Source of the DNA: Aquincola tertiaricarbonis
Lineage (GTDB): Bacteria > Pseudomonadota > Gammaproteobacteria > Burkholderiales > Burkholderiaceae_C
NCBI RefSeq assembly: GCF_023573145.1
Contig: NZ_CP097635.1
Span: 2,232,001-2,296,000, forward strand
DNA length: 64,000 bases
Direction: 5' to 3'
The notes under the pieces were generated by a model. The model saw only the letters and a program-made list of their open reading frames with translations. It did not search any database and was not told the DNA's origin. The translations under genes were made by a program, and so were the position numbers. How positions within the stretch are numbered: the stretch's first letter is position 1; every line of letters starts with the position of its first letter. Shown here piece by piece: positions 51,345 to 60,879 of the stretch.

Positions 51345-52013
51345 CTATTTCCACGCGAAGGCCGGCTGCTCGAAGTGGGAGACCCGTGTGGGCAGGCCGC
51401 GCAGGCAGACCTCGCGGAACTGGTACAGCACCGCCGCGGTGGGCGCCGCGATCCAGGTGCTGCCCACCGGCATGCGCAGCACGGGGTGCAGGCTGGTGGC
51501 CACGTTCTCCAGCCGCGGCGCGTCCAGCCGCAGGAATTCGCTCACCGGGATGCGGTGGATGCTGTCCACCTCGCCGGGGTTGGCCACCAGCAGCGGCGCC
51601 CGCCCGGCCCACACCACCACCGGCGTGATGACGAAGCCCGAGCGGGTGCTGAAGTCGTCCAGCCGGCCCAGCACCGCGCTGTCGTCCAGCACCAGGCCTA
51701 CTTCCTCCTGCAGCTCGCGCAGCGCGGCGGCCTCGGGCGTCTCGCCGTCGTCCACGCGGCCGCCGGGCAGGGCCCACTGGCCGGGGTGGTGGCGCAGGTG
51801 CAGCGCGCGGCGGGTGAGGATCAGCGCCGCGGCCTCGGACCACTCGGCATGCGCCGGCAGGCCACCCACGGCGGCGCCATGGCCTTCGTCGACGATGGCC
51901 ACCGCCACCGCGGCACGGCCGGGGTGGCTGGCGTCGTGCAGCGACTGCACGGCCAGCGCCTGCAGCCGGGCCTGCACCTGGTCGCGCAGCGCAGGGGTGC
52001 GCTGCACCGTCAT
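51345..52013 (-). CDS. Nudix hydrolase (CoA-pyrophosphatase-like)
   Basis: A 222-residue hydrolase of nucleoside diphosphates linked to another moiety. The Nudix box is intact: GRVDDGETPEAAALRELQEEVGL. The preceding RRALHLRHHPGQWALPGG has the layout of NudL-type CoA pyrophosphatases. Start at 52013 is chosen because ATGA there overlaps the DUF427 stop; the longer frame overlaps that gene wholly. It ends a minus-strand operon nadE-DUF427-Nudix, which would suit dinucleotide cofactor metabolism. Confidence 0.88.
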   Translation of the reverse strand: MTVQRTPALRDQVQARLQALAVQSLHDASHPGRAAVAVAIVDEGHGAAVGGLPAHAEWSEAAALILTRRALHLRHHPGQWALPGGRVDDGETPEAAALRELQEEVGLVLDDSAVLGRLDDFSTRSGFVITPVVVWAGRAPLLVANPGEVDSIHRIPVSEFLRLDAPRLENVATSLHPVLRMPVGSTWIAAPTAAVLYQFREVCLRGLPTRVSHFEQPAFAWK

Positions 52014-52287
52014 GCCTCGATCTTCACGCCCTTCCAGAAGGCCACGCGGTCCTTGATCTCGGCCGCGGCCTCCTTGGGCTGGGGGTAGTACCAGACGGCG
52101 TCGGGGTTGGCATCGCCATCCACGAACAGCGTGTAGTAGCTGGCCTCGCCCTTCCAGGAACACATGGTCTTGGTGTTGCTGGGCAGGATGTACTTCGGGT
52201 CCAGCGCCGATGCCGGGAAGTAGTGGTTGCCTTCCACCACCACGGTGTCGTCGCTTTCGGCCACCACGGTGCCGTTCCAGATCGCCT

Positions 52288-52291
<4 letters not shown>
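52010..52291 (-). CDS. DUF427 family protein
   Basis: A 93-residue protein that is nearly all DUF427: [26 protein letters not shown], then [39 protein letters not shown]. The fold is a small beta-barrel; the role is unknown. Overlaps by ATGA with nadE upstream and with the Nudix gene downstream, so all three are translated together. Confidence 0.92.
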
Positions 52292-54375
<2,084 letters not shown>

Positions 54376-54451
54376 CGTGGCTTGGCGCGGGTGGGGTGGG
54401 GCGGTGGTCCGCCAGCGCCCGCGATTGTCGTTGCCCTGGCGCGGCGGCATT

Positions 54452-54478
54452 GCGTTTGTAAGCGTGTCTGGCAAACGC
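54452..54478. repeat. inverted repeat GCGTTTG-N13-CAAACGC
   Basis: Perfect 7-base arms in the 218-base gap between the divergent nadE and ABC-exporter genes. Possible operator; nothing else clear was seen in the gap. Confidence 0.4.
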
Positions 54479-54593
54479 CTACAGGCGCTTTGTCAGGCGG
54501 CCGACTCCCCGCGCTTGAAGCGGCTTTCTACAGTGCCCGCTGCCGTGGCATGTCGCCCGGCAGGTGCGCCGTGTTCCGGCTGTCCAGGATGCC

Positions 54594-56456
54594 ATGTCCA
54601 CCACCCCCGTCTCCGCCGCCGCCGTCGTGCCCGCCTCGCTGGGCGAGTTGTACCGGCACATCTGGCTGCATGCCCAGGGCGCACGCGCCAAGTTCGCGCT
54701 GGCGCTGGGCATGCTGGGCGGCTCCCAGCTGTTGAAGCTGGGCATCCCGTGGATGGCCGCGCAGGCCATCAACGGCATCCAGTCGGCCGGCCGGGCCGGC
54801 CTGGGCCCGGCGGCGGTGTGGATCGGCGCCATCCTGGCGGCCTACGTGGGCTGCTGGTCGCTGCATGGCCCTGCCCGGGTGATGGAGCGCACCGTGGCGC
54901 TGCGGGTGCGCCGCAGCGTGGCCGATGCGCTGTACGGCCGGCTGCTGCGCGCGCCGCTGGGCTGGCATGAGCAGCACCACTCCGGCGACCTGCAGCACCG
55001 CGTGGGCCAGGCCTCCAATGCGCTGTTCGGCTTCACGCAGAACCAGTTCATCTACCTGCAGAACGCCATCAACCTGTGTGGCCCGGTGGTGGCGCTGTGG
55101 CTGCTGTCGCCGGCCACCAGCACGGTGGCCGTGGTGGGGCTGGTGGTCATCTCCACCGTCATCGTGGCCTTCGACGGCGCGCTGATGAAGCTGGCGGTGG
55201 CCGAGAACCAGGCCGAGCGCCGCTACGCGGCCCGGCTGCTGGACTTCGTGGGCAACGTGTCGTCGGTGCTCAGCCTGCGGCTGCAGGAAGGCACCCGCCG
55301 CCTGCTGGACAGCCGGCTGATGGCGGTGTTCGAGCCCCTGCGCCGCAGCATCGTGCTCAATGAATGGAAGTGGTGCTCGGTCGACCTGTCGGGCGTGATG
55401 CTGTCCTGGGGTCTGGTGGCGGTGTACGTGCTGTTCGTCACCCCGGGCGTCACCCCGGGCGCCGGCCCGGCCGCGGGTGCGGCCACCGGTGCGGTGATGC
55501 TGGGCAGCCTGTTCATGGTGTACCAGTACGCGCAGCAGGCGGCCGGCGTGCTGGGCACCATCGCTTCGCAGTACCAGGCGGTGGCGCGCACCCGCACCGA
55601 CTTCGCCAGCGCGGCCATCGTGCTGCAGGCGCCGCAACGGCAGGCGCCGGTGCTGCCGGCCGATCCCGGCTGGCGCCGCATCGACATCCAGGGCCTGCGT
55701 TTCAGCCGCCCCGGTGCGGAGGGCGGCGCCGAAGAGCGCGGTGGCCTGCATGACGTGGCCTTGTCGCTGCACCGCGGCGAGCGCCTGGCCTTGGTGGGCC
55801 CCAGCGGCGCCGGCAAGAGCACGCTGCTGCGTGCGCTGGCCGGCCTGTACGAGGCCAAGGCCGCACACATCGCGGTGGATGGCCGCTACGTGGACGGCGC
55901 GCGCGACCTGGCGCCGGTGGCCACGCTGATTCCGCAGGAAGCCGAGATCTTCGAGGCTTCGGTGCGCGAGAACATCACCTTCGACGAGCCCGTGCCCGAG
56001 GACGCGCTGATGCGCGCTATCCACGCCGCCGCCTTCGACCCCGTGCTGGAGACCTTGCCCGGCCGGCTGGAAGCGCCGATGGCCGAGCGCGGCACCAACC
56101 TGTCGGGTGGCCAGCGCCAGCGGCTGGCGCTGGCGCGCGGCCTGCTGGCGGCCCGCCACAGCAGCGTGCTGCTGCTGGACGAGCCCACCAGCGCGCTGGA
56201 CTCACTGACCGAGATCCACGTGCACTCGCGCATCCTCGAAGCCTTCCCCGATGCCTGCATCGTGGCTTCGGTGCACCGCCTGGGGCTGCTGGCCCACTTC
56301 GACAAGGTGGTGTTCATGGTCGCCGGCCGGGTGGAAGACGTGGGCACCGTGGCCGAGCTGGTGCAGCGCCAGCCGGCCTTCGCGGTGATGATGGCGACGA
56401 TGGGGCCGGGCGCGGTTGCTCAGCCGGCGTCGGCCGAAGCCGCGGTGGCAGGCTGA
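54594..56456 (+). CDS. ABC exporter, fused membrane and ATPase domains
   Basis: A 620-residue half-transporter working as a dimer. The N-terminal part (about 1-330) has about six membrane segments. The ATPase part (about 365-600) has Walker A GPSGAGKSTLL near residue 401, Q-loop TLIPQEAEIF, signature LSGGQRQRLALARGL near 502, Walker B VLLLDEPTSALD and a switch His in ASVHRLGLL. ATG at 54594 is chosen over an in-frame GTG at 54564. Substrate unknown. Its 3' end overlaps the convergent hydrolase gene by 37 bases. Confidence 0.92.
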   Translation: MSTTPVSAAAVVPASLGELYRHIWLHAQGARAKFALALGMLGGSQLLKLGIPWMAAQAINGIQSAGRAGLGPAAVWIGAILAAYVGCWSLHGPARVMERTVALRVRRSVADALYGRLLRAPLGWHEQHHSGDLQHRVGQASNALFGFTQNQFIYLQNAINLCGPVVALWLLSPATSTVAVVGLVVISTVIVAFDGALMKLAVAENQAERRYAARLLDFVGNVSSVLSLRLQEGTRRLLDSRLMAVFEPLRRSIVLNEWKWCSVDLSGVMLSWGLVAVYVLFVTPGVTPGAGPAAGAATGAVMLGSLFMVYQYAQQAAGVLGTIASQYQAVARTRTDFASAAIVLQAPQRQAPVLPADPGWRRIDIQGLRFSRPGAEGGAEERGGLHDVALSLHRGERLALVGPSGAGKSTLLRALAGLYEAKAAHIAVDGRYVDGARDLAPVATLIPQEAEIFEASVRENITFDEPVPEDALMRAIHAAAFDPVLETLPGRLEAPMAERGTNLSGGQRQRLALARGLLAARHSSVLLLDEPTSALDSLTEIHVHSRILEAFPDACIVASVHRLGLLAHFDKVVFMVAGRVEDVGTVAELVQRQPAFAVMMATMGPGAVAQPASAEAAVAG

Positions 56457-57295
56457 GGGGGCGCTGCGGCCGGGCTGGCCGCAGCCGGCTTGGCGGGCGG
56501 CGGCGTCGGCGGAGATTCGGGCTCATGCGGCTCGTGCACCGCAGGTGCCACGTGGTCGGCGCGGGCACCGAAGATCATTTCGTTGATCCAGCCCACCAGC
56601 ACCTGGGTGTAGGCACGCTGGTCGGCCGGCTCGGTCAGGCCATGGTCGGCGCCGCGCAGGCAGCGGTAGGTCAGCGAGCGGGCGTTCTTGCCGGCCTCGC
56701 GGTAGCTGTGCAGCACTTCCTTGGGCACGATGGTGTCCAGCTCCGACTGCACCAGCAGCAGGTCGCCATCGAAGTCGTGCGTGGCCTGCAGCGCGCGGTT
56801 GTCGGCAAAGGGCACCAGGTGGCGGCGGTAGGCCTTCAGGTCCTGGTCCTTGTGCAGCTGCAGCTTGGGCACTTCCCAGCCCGAGTCCATGTACAGCGCA
56901 GGCGCCCGCAGCGCCAGCCAGCGCACCGGGCGCATGGTGGTCAGGATGGTGGCCAGGTAGCCGCCGTAGCTGCTGCCCACCACCGCGATGGACGAGGGAT
57001 CCACATGCCGCCGCTCGGCCAGCAGGTCGTAGGCGGCCAGCACGTCCTGCAGGTTGCTGGCGCGTGAAACGGTCTCGAACTGCGGCTTGGTCTGCGCATG
57101 GCCCCGCAGGTCGAAGGCCAGGCAGATGCAGCCCAGCGCCGCGATCTGCCGCGCCCGGGCCAGGTACTGCGACTGGCTGCCGCCCCAGCCATGGATGAAC
57201 AGCACGCCCGGCAGCAGCGTGCCGGGCGTGACGAAGGTGCCGGCGATGCTGCCGTCGTCGACCGGGATGGCGACGTTCTCGTCAAAGGTCGGCAT
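56420..57295 (-). CDS. alpha/beta hydrolase (dienelactone-hydrolase/acyl-peptidase-like)
   Basis: A 291-residue hydrolase. Oxyanion region LFIHGWGGSQSQYLARAR, nucleophile elbow AVVGSSYGGYLATIL (Ser near residue 109), acid in LLLVQSELDTIVPKE and His in RGADHGLTEPADQ. The last 45 residues are a Pro/Ala-rich tail. It overlaps the DUF3182 gene upstream by 14 bases, so the two are co-transcribed. Its substrate is unknown. Confidence 0.9.
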   Translation of the reverse strand: MPTFDENVAIPVDDGSIAGTFVTPGTLLPGVLFIHGWGGSQSQYLARARQIAALGCICLAFDLRGHAQTKPQFETVSRASNLQDVLAAYDLLAERRHVDPSSIAVVGSSYGGYLATILTTMRPVRWLALRAPALYMDSGWEVPKLQLHKDQDLKAYRRHLVPFADNRALQATHDFDGDLLLVQSELDTIVPKEVLHSYREAGKNARSLTYRCLRGADHGLTEPADQRAYTQVLVGWINEMIFGARADHVAPAVHEPHEPESPPTPPPAKPAAASPAAAPPQPATAASADAG

Positions 57296-58487
57296 GCGCC
57301 TCCACCTGCGCGTATTTGGTCACCCGGCCCACTTCCGCATCGTCGTCGTCATAGTGCACCCGGGCGCCGGCCGGCACCGGCACCTGGTCGCCGTACACCT
57401 CATGGGTGGAGGCGCGCACGGCTCGGCATGCCGGGTCGGCCTGGAAGTGCTGCAGCGCGGCCACCTCGGCGCCGCTGGCACCGCCGATGCGCCAGCTCTG
57501 TTCGAGCACGCCCGAGCGCCACTGGCCGCGGTCGTCGATGCCCTGGGCCACGTCGTAGTTGGCCCGCGTGGCCAGGAAGCCCGGGTAATGCCGCGCCGCC
57601 TCCTGGTGGTAGACCAGCGCCTGGTCCACCGCGGTGGCCATTTCGGGCGACAGCCGCATCGCGCGCAGCGCGTCGAAGCCGCCGCGCACCACCGTGAGGG
57701 TGGAGCCGCCGTACACCTCTTCGCCGCGGTGGTTGGTGGTGAGCTGCTGGGTGCCCACGTAGCTGGCCGTCAGCGGGCCGGCCTGCACCTGGCCCACGCT
57801 CAAGGTCTCGACCTGGCGCAGGTTGCGTTCCAGCACCACGCCGTGCTGGCGCAGCACCTCGGCGTCGGTCTCGTCCAGCCACAGGCGCAGCTCGTCGATG
57901 TGGCGCATCACCTGCTGGCCGAGGCCGCCTACGCCATCGGGCTTCTTCAAGCGCAGGCTGCCATGCGCCAGCAGGCGCTCTGCGGCCAGCAGTGCGTCGG
58001 GCGCGCTGAAGACGGAGTAGCCGGGCAGCGTGACGGCCTGCACCGCCTCGCCATGCGCGGGCTGCCAGCCCGCCGGGGCAGTGGCCTGCGCATGCACCAG
58101 ACCGTGCGACACCAGCTTGGTGGCCACGAAGTCGTGCGGCACCACGCCGCCGAACAGCTGGGCGCCGTCTTCGATGCCCAGCTGGCGCGCGGCCTGCACG
58201 CTGGTGAGCGTTTCGCTGGGCACGAAGAACAGCGGGCCCTGCGGCGGCGCATCGGCCCGGTAGAAGCCGCCGAAGGGCAGGCCCAGCAGGTCGGCCAGCG
58301 CATGCGCCACCGAGGCCTTGGTGCGGTGGTCGTGCCCGCCTTCGCGGCAGGGGTCGATGCAGTGGAACACCACCGTGGGCCGCGGCCCGGCGGTGGCGGC
58401 ATGGTCATCGCTCGGGTGGGTCCGCAGGCTGCCTGCGGTGCCGGGGCCCGCGTCGGCGCCCAGGCTGGGTTCTTGCGCAAGGATCAT
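57282..58487 (-). CDS. DUF3182 family protein
   Basis: A 401-residue soluble protein of the DUF3182 family, found with a hydrolase partner in betaproteobacteria. Visible stretches: VVFHCIDPCREGGHDHRTKA, GGFYRADAPPQGPLFFVPSE, GSLRLKKPDGVGGLGQQV and RGGFDALRAM. The arrangement is compatible with an ATP-grasp-like fold (a Lys-rich loop KKPDGVGG), but no activity is known. Start at 58487 (MILAQEP) is chosen for a GGCTTC-poor but plausible context; the frame continues 14 codons upstream. Confidence 0.85.
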   Translation of the reverse strand: MILAQEPSLGADAGPGTAGSLRTHPSDDHAATAGPRPTVVFHCIDPCREGGHDHRTKASVAHALADLLGLPFGGFYRADAPPQGPLFFVPSETLTSVQAARQLGIEDGAQLFGGVVPHDFVATKLVSHGLVHAQATAPAGWQPAHGEAVQAVTLPGYSVFSAPDALLAAERLLAHGSLRLKKPDGVGGLGQQVMRHIDELRLWLDETDAEVLRQHGVVLERNLRQVETLSVGQVQAGPLTASYVGTQQLTTNHRGEEVYGGSTLTVVRGGFDALRAMRLSPEMATAVDQALVYHQEAARHYPGFLATRANYDVAQGIDDRGQWRSGVLEQSWRIGGASGAEVAALQHFQADPACRAVRASTHEVYGDQVPVPAGARVHYDDDDAEVGRVTKYAQVEAHADL

Positions 58488-58599
58488 CGAAGCCTCCGGC
58501 GTTGGGGTGGGCGATGACCCACTGTGCACCGCAGCTGGATGCCGGGTTGACGGGAGTCATGCGCATCGCTTGTAGGAGGAGGCCGCGGTCGGCGCCGGA

Positions 58600-59955
58600 T
58601 CAGTTGGCCATGTGAAGCCGCCTGTGGATGCGTCGGGTGGCCTTCCATACCGCCCACAGCACCAGCGGTATGGCGGCACCGGCCGCCATCTCGGGGTTGA
58701 GCGGCAGGCCCGCCGCCTTGGCGGCCTTGCCGCCGTACAGCAGCAGGCTCACCACGTAGTACGAGATGGCCGCGATCGACAGGCCTTCCACGGTGGACTG
58801 CAGCCGCAGCTGCAGTTCCTGCCCGCGCGTCAGCTTGGCCAGCAGTTGCTGGTTCTGCGTTTCGGTGGCGATGTCCACCCGCGTGCGCAGCAGCGCGCTG
58901 CTGCGTTCGATGCGCTGCGACAGCGAACCCAGCCGCTGCGCCGTGGCCGCCACGGTGGCGATGGCCGGTGACAGCCGCCGCTGCATGAATTCGCCGATGG
59001 TCTGGGTGCCGGGGATCGGCTTTTCGCGCAGCTCGGTGAGCCGCTGGCGCACCAGGGCGTCGTAGGCCTCAGTGGCCGAGAAGCGGTACTGGTGCTCGGC
59101 GGTGGCGCGCTCCACCCGCGCCGCCACGTGGATCAGCTGGTCCAGCAGCTCGGCCTCGGAGCTCTCGCGCGCTTCCAGCCGCGCGGTCACCGCGGCCAGC
59201 GCGGCCTCCGACTCGGCCAGCACCGGTGCCAGCGCCTTGGCCACCGGCAGGCCACGCAAGGCCATCAGGCGGTAGATCTCGATTTCGAGCAGCCGCTGCG
59301 AGATGCGGCCGGCGCGGGTTTCGCTGGTGCCGGGCGGTGCCAGCACCAGCAGCCGTTCGAAGCCATCGGGCCGCAGCCGGAAGTTGGTCACCGCCATCGA
59401 ATGCCCGTTGCCCATCAGCGAGGCCACCACGGTGCGCCCGCCGAACCAGCGCTGGGCCGCGGCCAGCGCGGCATGGGGGTCGGTGATGTCGGTCTCCAGC
59501 ATCACCAATTGCAGCGCCGCCACGGTGCGGCCCGGCACCTCGCGCAGCCAGTCGGGCGGCAGCACCAGCGTGTCCAGCAGCGCGGGTTCCACGCCTTCCA
59601 GGCCGGCGCCCGCGGGCAGGTGCTGCACCACGGCATAGCGGGTGAACTCGGTGTGGCGCTCCCACTTCAGCGTGTGGTCGGAGAAGCGCAGCCGCAGGAA
59701 GTTGCCGGCCAGGTCTTCCAGCCGCAGCCCCTCCTGCCCGGGCAGGCGGCGCAGGTGGATCCATTCGTCCTCGCGGCTCACGCCCTGGTTGAGCACGGCG
59801 ATGGTGAACACCAGCGCCGGCAGGCGGATGCGCGCCGACGGCCGTGCATGCACTTCGTTGTGCAACATCTCTCGCCAATCGTCATCGGGCGGCAAGGCCA
59901 GCGGGATGGCAGAGCTGGCAGTGATGGCGGCCGAAGGTGCGGAATGTGATGTCAT
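58600..59955 (-). CDS. DUF3422 membrane-anchored protein
   Basis: A 451-residue protein of the DUF3422 family. The N-terminal part has LHNEVHARPSARIRLPALVFTIAV, the family opening; the middle is a long helical region, probably coiled coil (about 220-385); and the end has two hydrophobic segments (AAISYYVVSLLLYGG and AAIPLVLWAVWKA), which place it in the inner membrane. Function unknown. Start at 59955 by homology. Confidence 0.9.
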   Translation of the reverse strand: MTSHSAPSAAITASSAIPLALPPDDDWREMLHNEVHARPSARIRLPALVFTIAVLNQGVSREDEWIHLRRLPGQEGLRLEDLAGNFLRLRFSDHTLKWERHTEFTRYAVVQHLPAGAGLEGVEPALLDTLVLPPDWLREVPGRTVAALQLVMLETDITDPHAALAAAQRWFGGRTVVASLMGNGHSMAVTNFRLRPDGFERLLVLAPPGTSETRAGRISQRLLEIEIYRLMALRGLPVAKALAPVLAESEAALAAVTARLEARESSEAELLDQLIHVAARVERATAEHQYRFSATEAYDALVRQRLTELREKPIPGTQTIGEFMQRRLSPAIATVAATAQRLGSLSQRIERSSALLRTRVDIATETQNQQLLAKLTRGQELQLRLQSTVEGLSIAAISYYVVSLLLYGGKAAKAAGLPLNPEMAAGAAIPLVLWAVWKATRRIHRRLHMAN

Positions 59956-60070
59956 TGCAGCGCGGGCGGGGTGGAACAGCCCCAGTGTGCCTGCGGCGGG
60001 CCGAAGCTGGCAGGCCCCCACGGGCCAGTTCGACGGATCGACGCCACAGCGGGCGCGCTACGCTTGCGCC

Positions 60071-60358
60071 ATGCAAGTCGTTGGCATTCCCCTGCGCAAG
60101 CCCGCCTTCAACGAGGTGACGGCTGCCACCATCATGGGCGCTGGCCTCTGGGTCGCGCTGGTCGGCCTGCTCAAGGCCGGCGGTCATCCGCTGGAGCGGC
60201 CCGATGCCGCAGCGCTGCTGCTGGTCATGCTGTGGGGCTGCCTGTCGGTGCGCCTGGGCATCGACCTGGCGGCCGGCTGGCGCCACCGCTTCGTGCACCT
60301 GGCGGTGTGCGGGGCGCTGCTGGGGCTGCTGCAACTGGCCCGCAGCTTCCTGGCCTGA
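60071..60358 (+). CDS. small membrane protein
   Basis: A 95-residue protein with three hydrophobic segments (about 20-38, 47-65 and 76-93) and no recognised family. It is divergent from the DUF3422 gene. A hairpin follows its stop. It probably resides in the inner membrane; role unknown. Confidence 0.7.
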   Translation: MQVVGIPLRKPAFNEVTAATIMGAGLWVALVGLLKAGGHPLERPDAAALLLVMLWGCLSVRLGIDLAAGWRHRFVHLAVCGALLGLLQLARSFLA

Positions 60359-60374
60359 GCACAGCCGGAAGTGA

Positions 60375-60398
60375 AGACGCGCCCATCAGGGCGCGTCT
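60375..60398. terminator. GC-rich hairpin between convergent genes
   Basis: A perfect 10-bp stem AGACGCGCCC / GGGCGCGTCT with a four-base loop lies between the convergent small membrane protein gene and the GlsB-type gene. There is no good T-run on either side, so it would be a weak, bidirectional terminator. Confidence 0.55.
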
Positions 60399-60440
60399 GT
60401 GTAGAGCCTGCGGGCCGCGCCGCCAGGCCCAGCCGCTGCG

Positions 60441-60710
60441 TCAGCGCACGCTACCGCGGCGCACCAGGTTCACGATGGCCAGCAGGATGATCGCGCCGCC
60501 CAGTGACAGCAGCAGGCCCATCACGCTGAAGTCACCCTGGTTGACCGTACCGACCCCCACCAGCGGCGACAGCAGCCAGCCGCCCAGCATGGCGCCGACG
60601 ATACCGACCACGACATTCAGGATCACGCCCTGCTGCGCATCGGTGCGCATGATCATGCTCGCAACCCATCCGATGAGCCCGCCGACAACCAGCCAGATGA
60701 TGAGGTTCAT
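60441..60710 (-). CDS. GlsB/YeaQ/YmgE-family stress-response membrane protein
   Basis: An 89-residue transglycosylase-associated-protein-type membrane protein with three hydrophobic segments. Family hallmarks: IIWLVVGGLIGWVASMIM, VVVGIVGAMLGGWLL and ILLAIVNLVRRG. Its expression rises under stress in other bacteria, but its function is unknown. A hairpin (60740-60760, 9-bp arms) lies in the probable 5' untranslated region. Confidence 0.92.
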   Translation of the reverse strand: MNLIIWLVVGGLIGWVASMIMRTDAQQGVILNVVVGIVGAMLGGWLLSPLVGVGTVNQGDFSVMGLLLSLGGAIILLAIVNLVRRGSVR

Positions 60711-60879
60711 GAATTCACTCCAAGTTTGATTTGATGATCACCGGCGGCGCTGCCGCCGGTTGGTGGGGCCTGTGGCTCGAGGGCGGGCCACCGGTGAAGT
60801 GAGATTAGGGCGGCGGGTCTTCCAGGGCAGTCGGCTGCAACCGGCAAGTGCCGTCAGCATTGGCCTACGCCGCCCTCGC

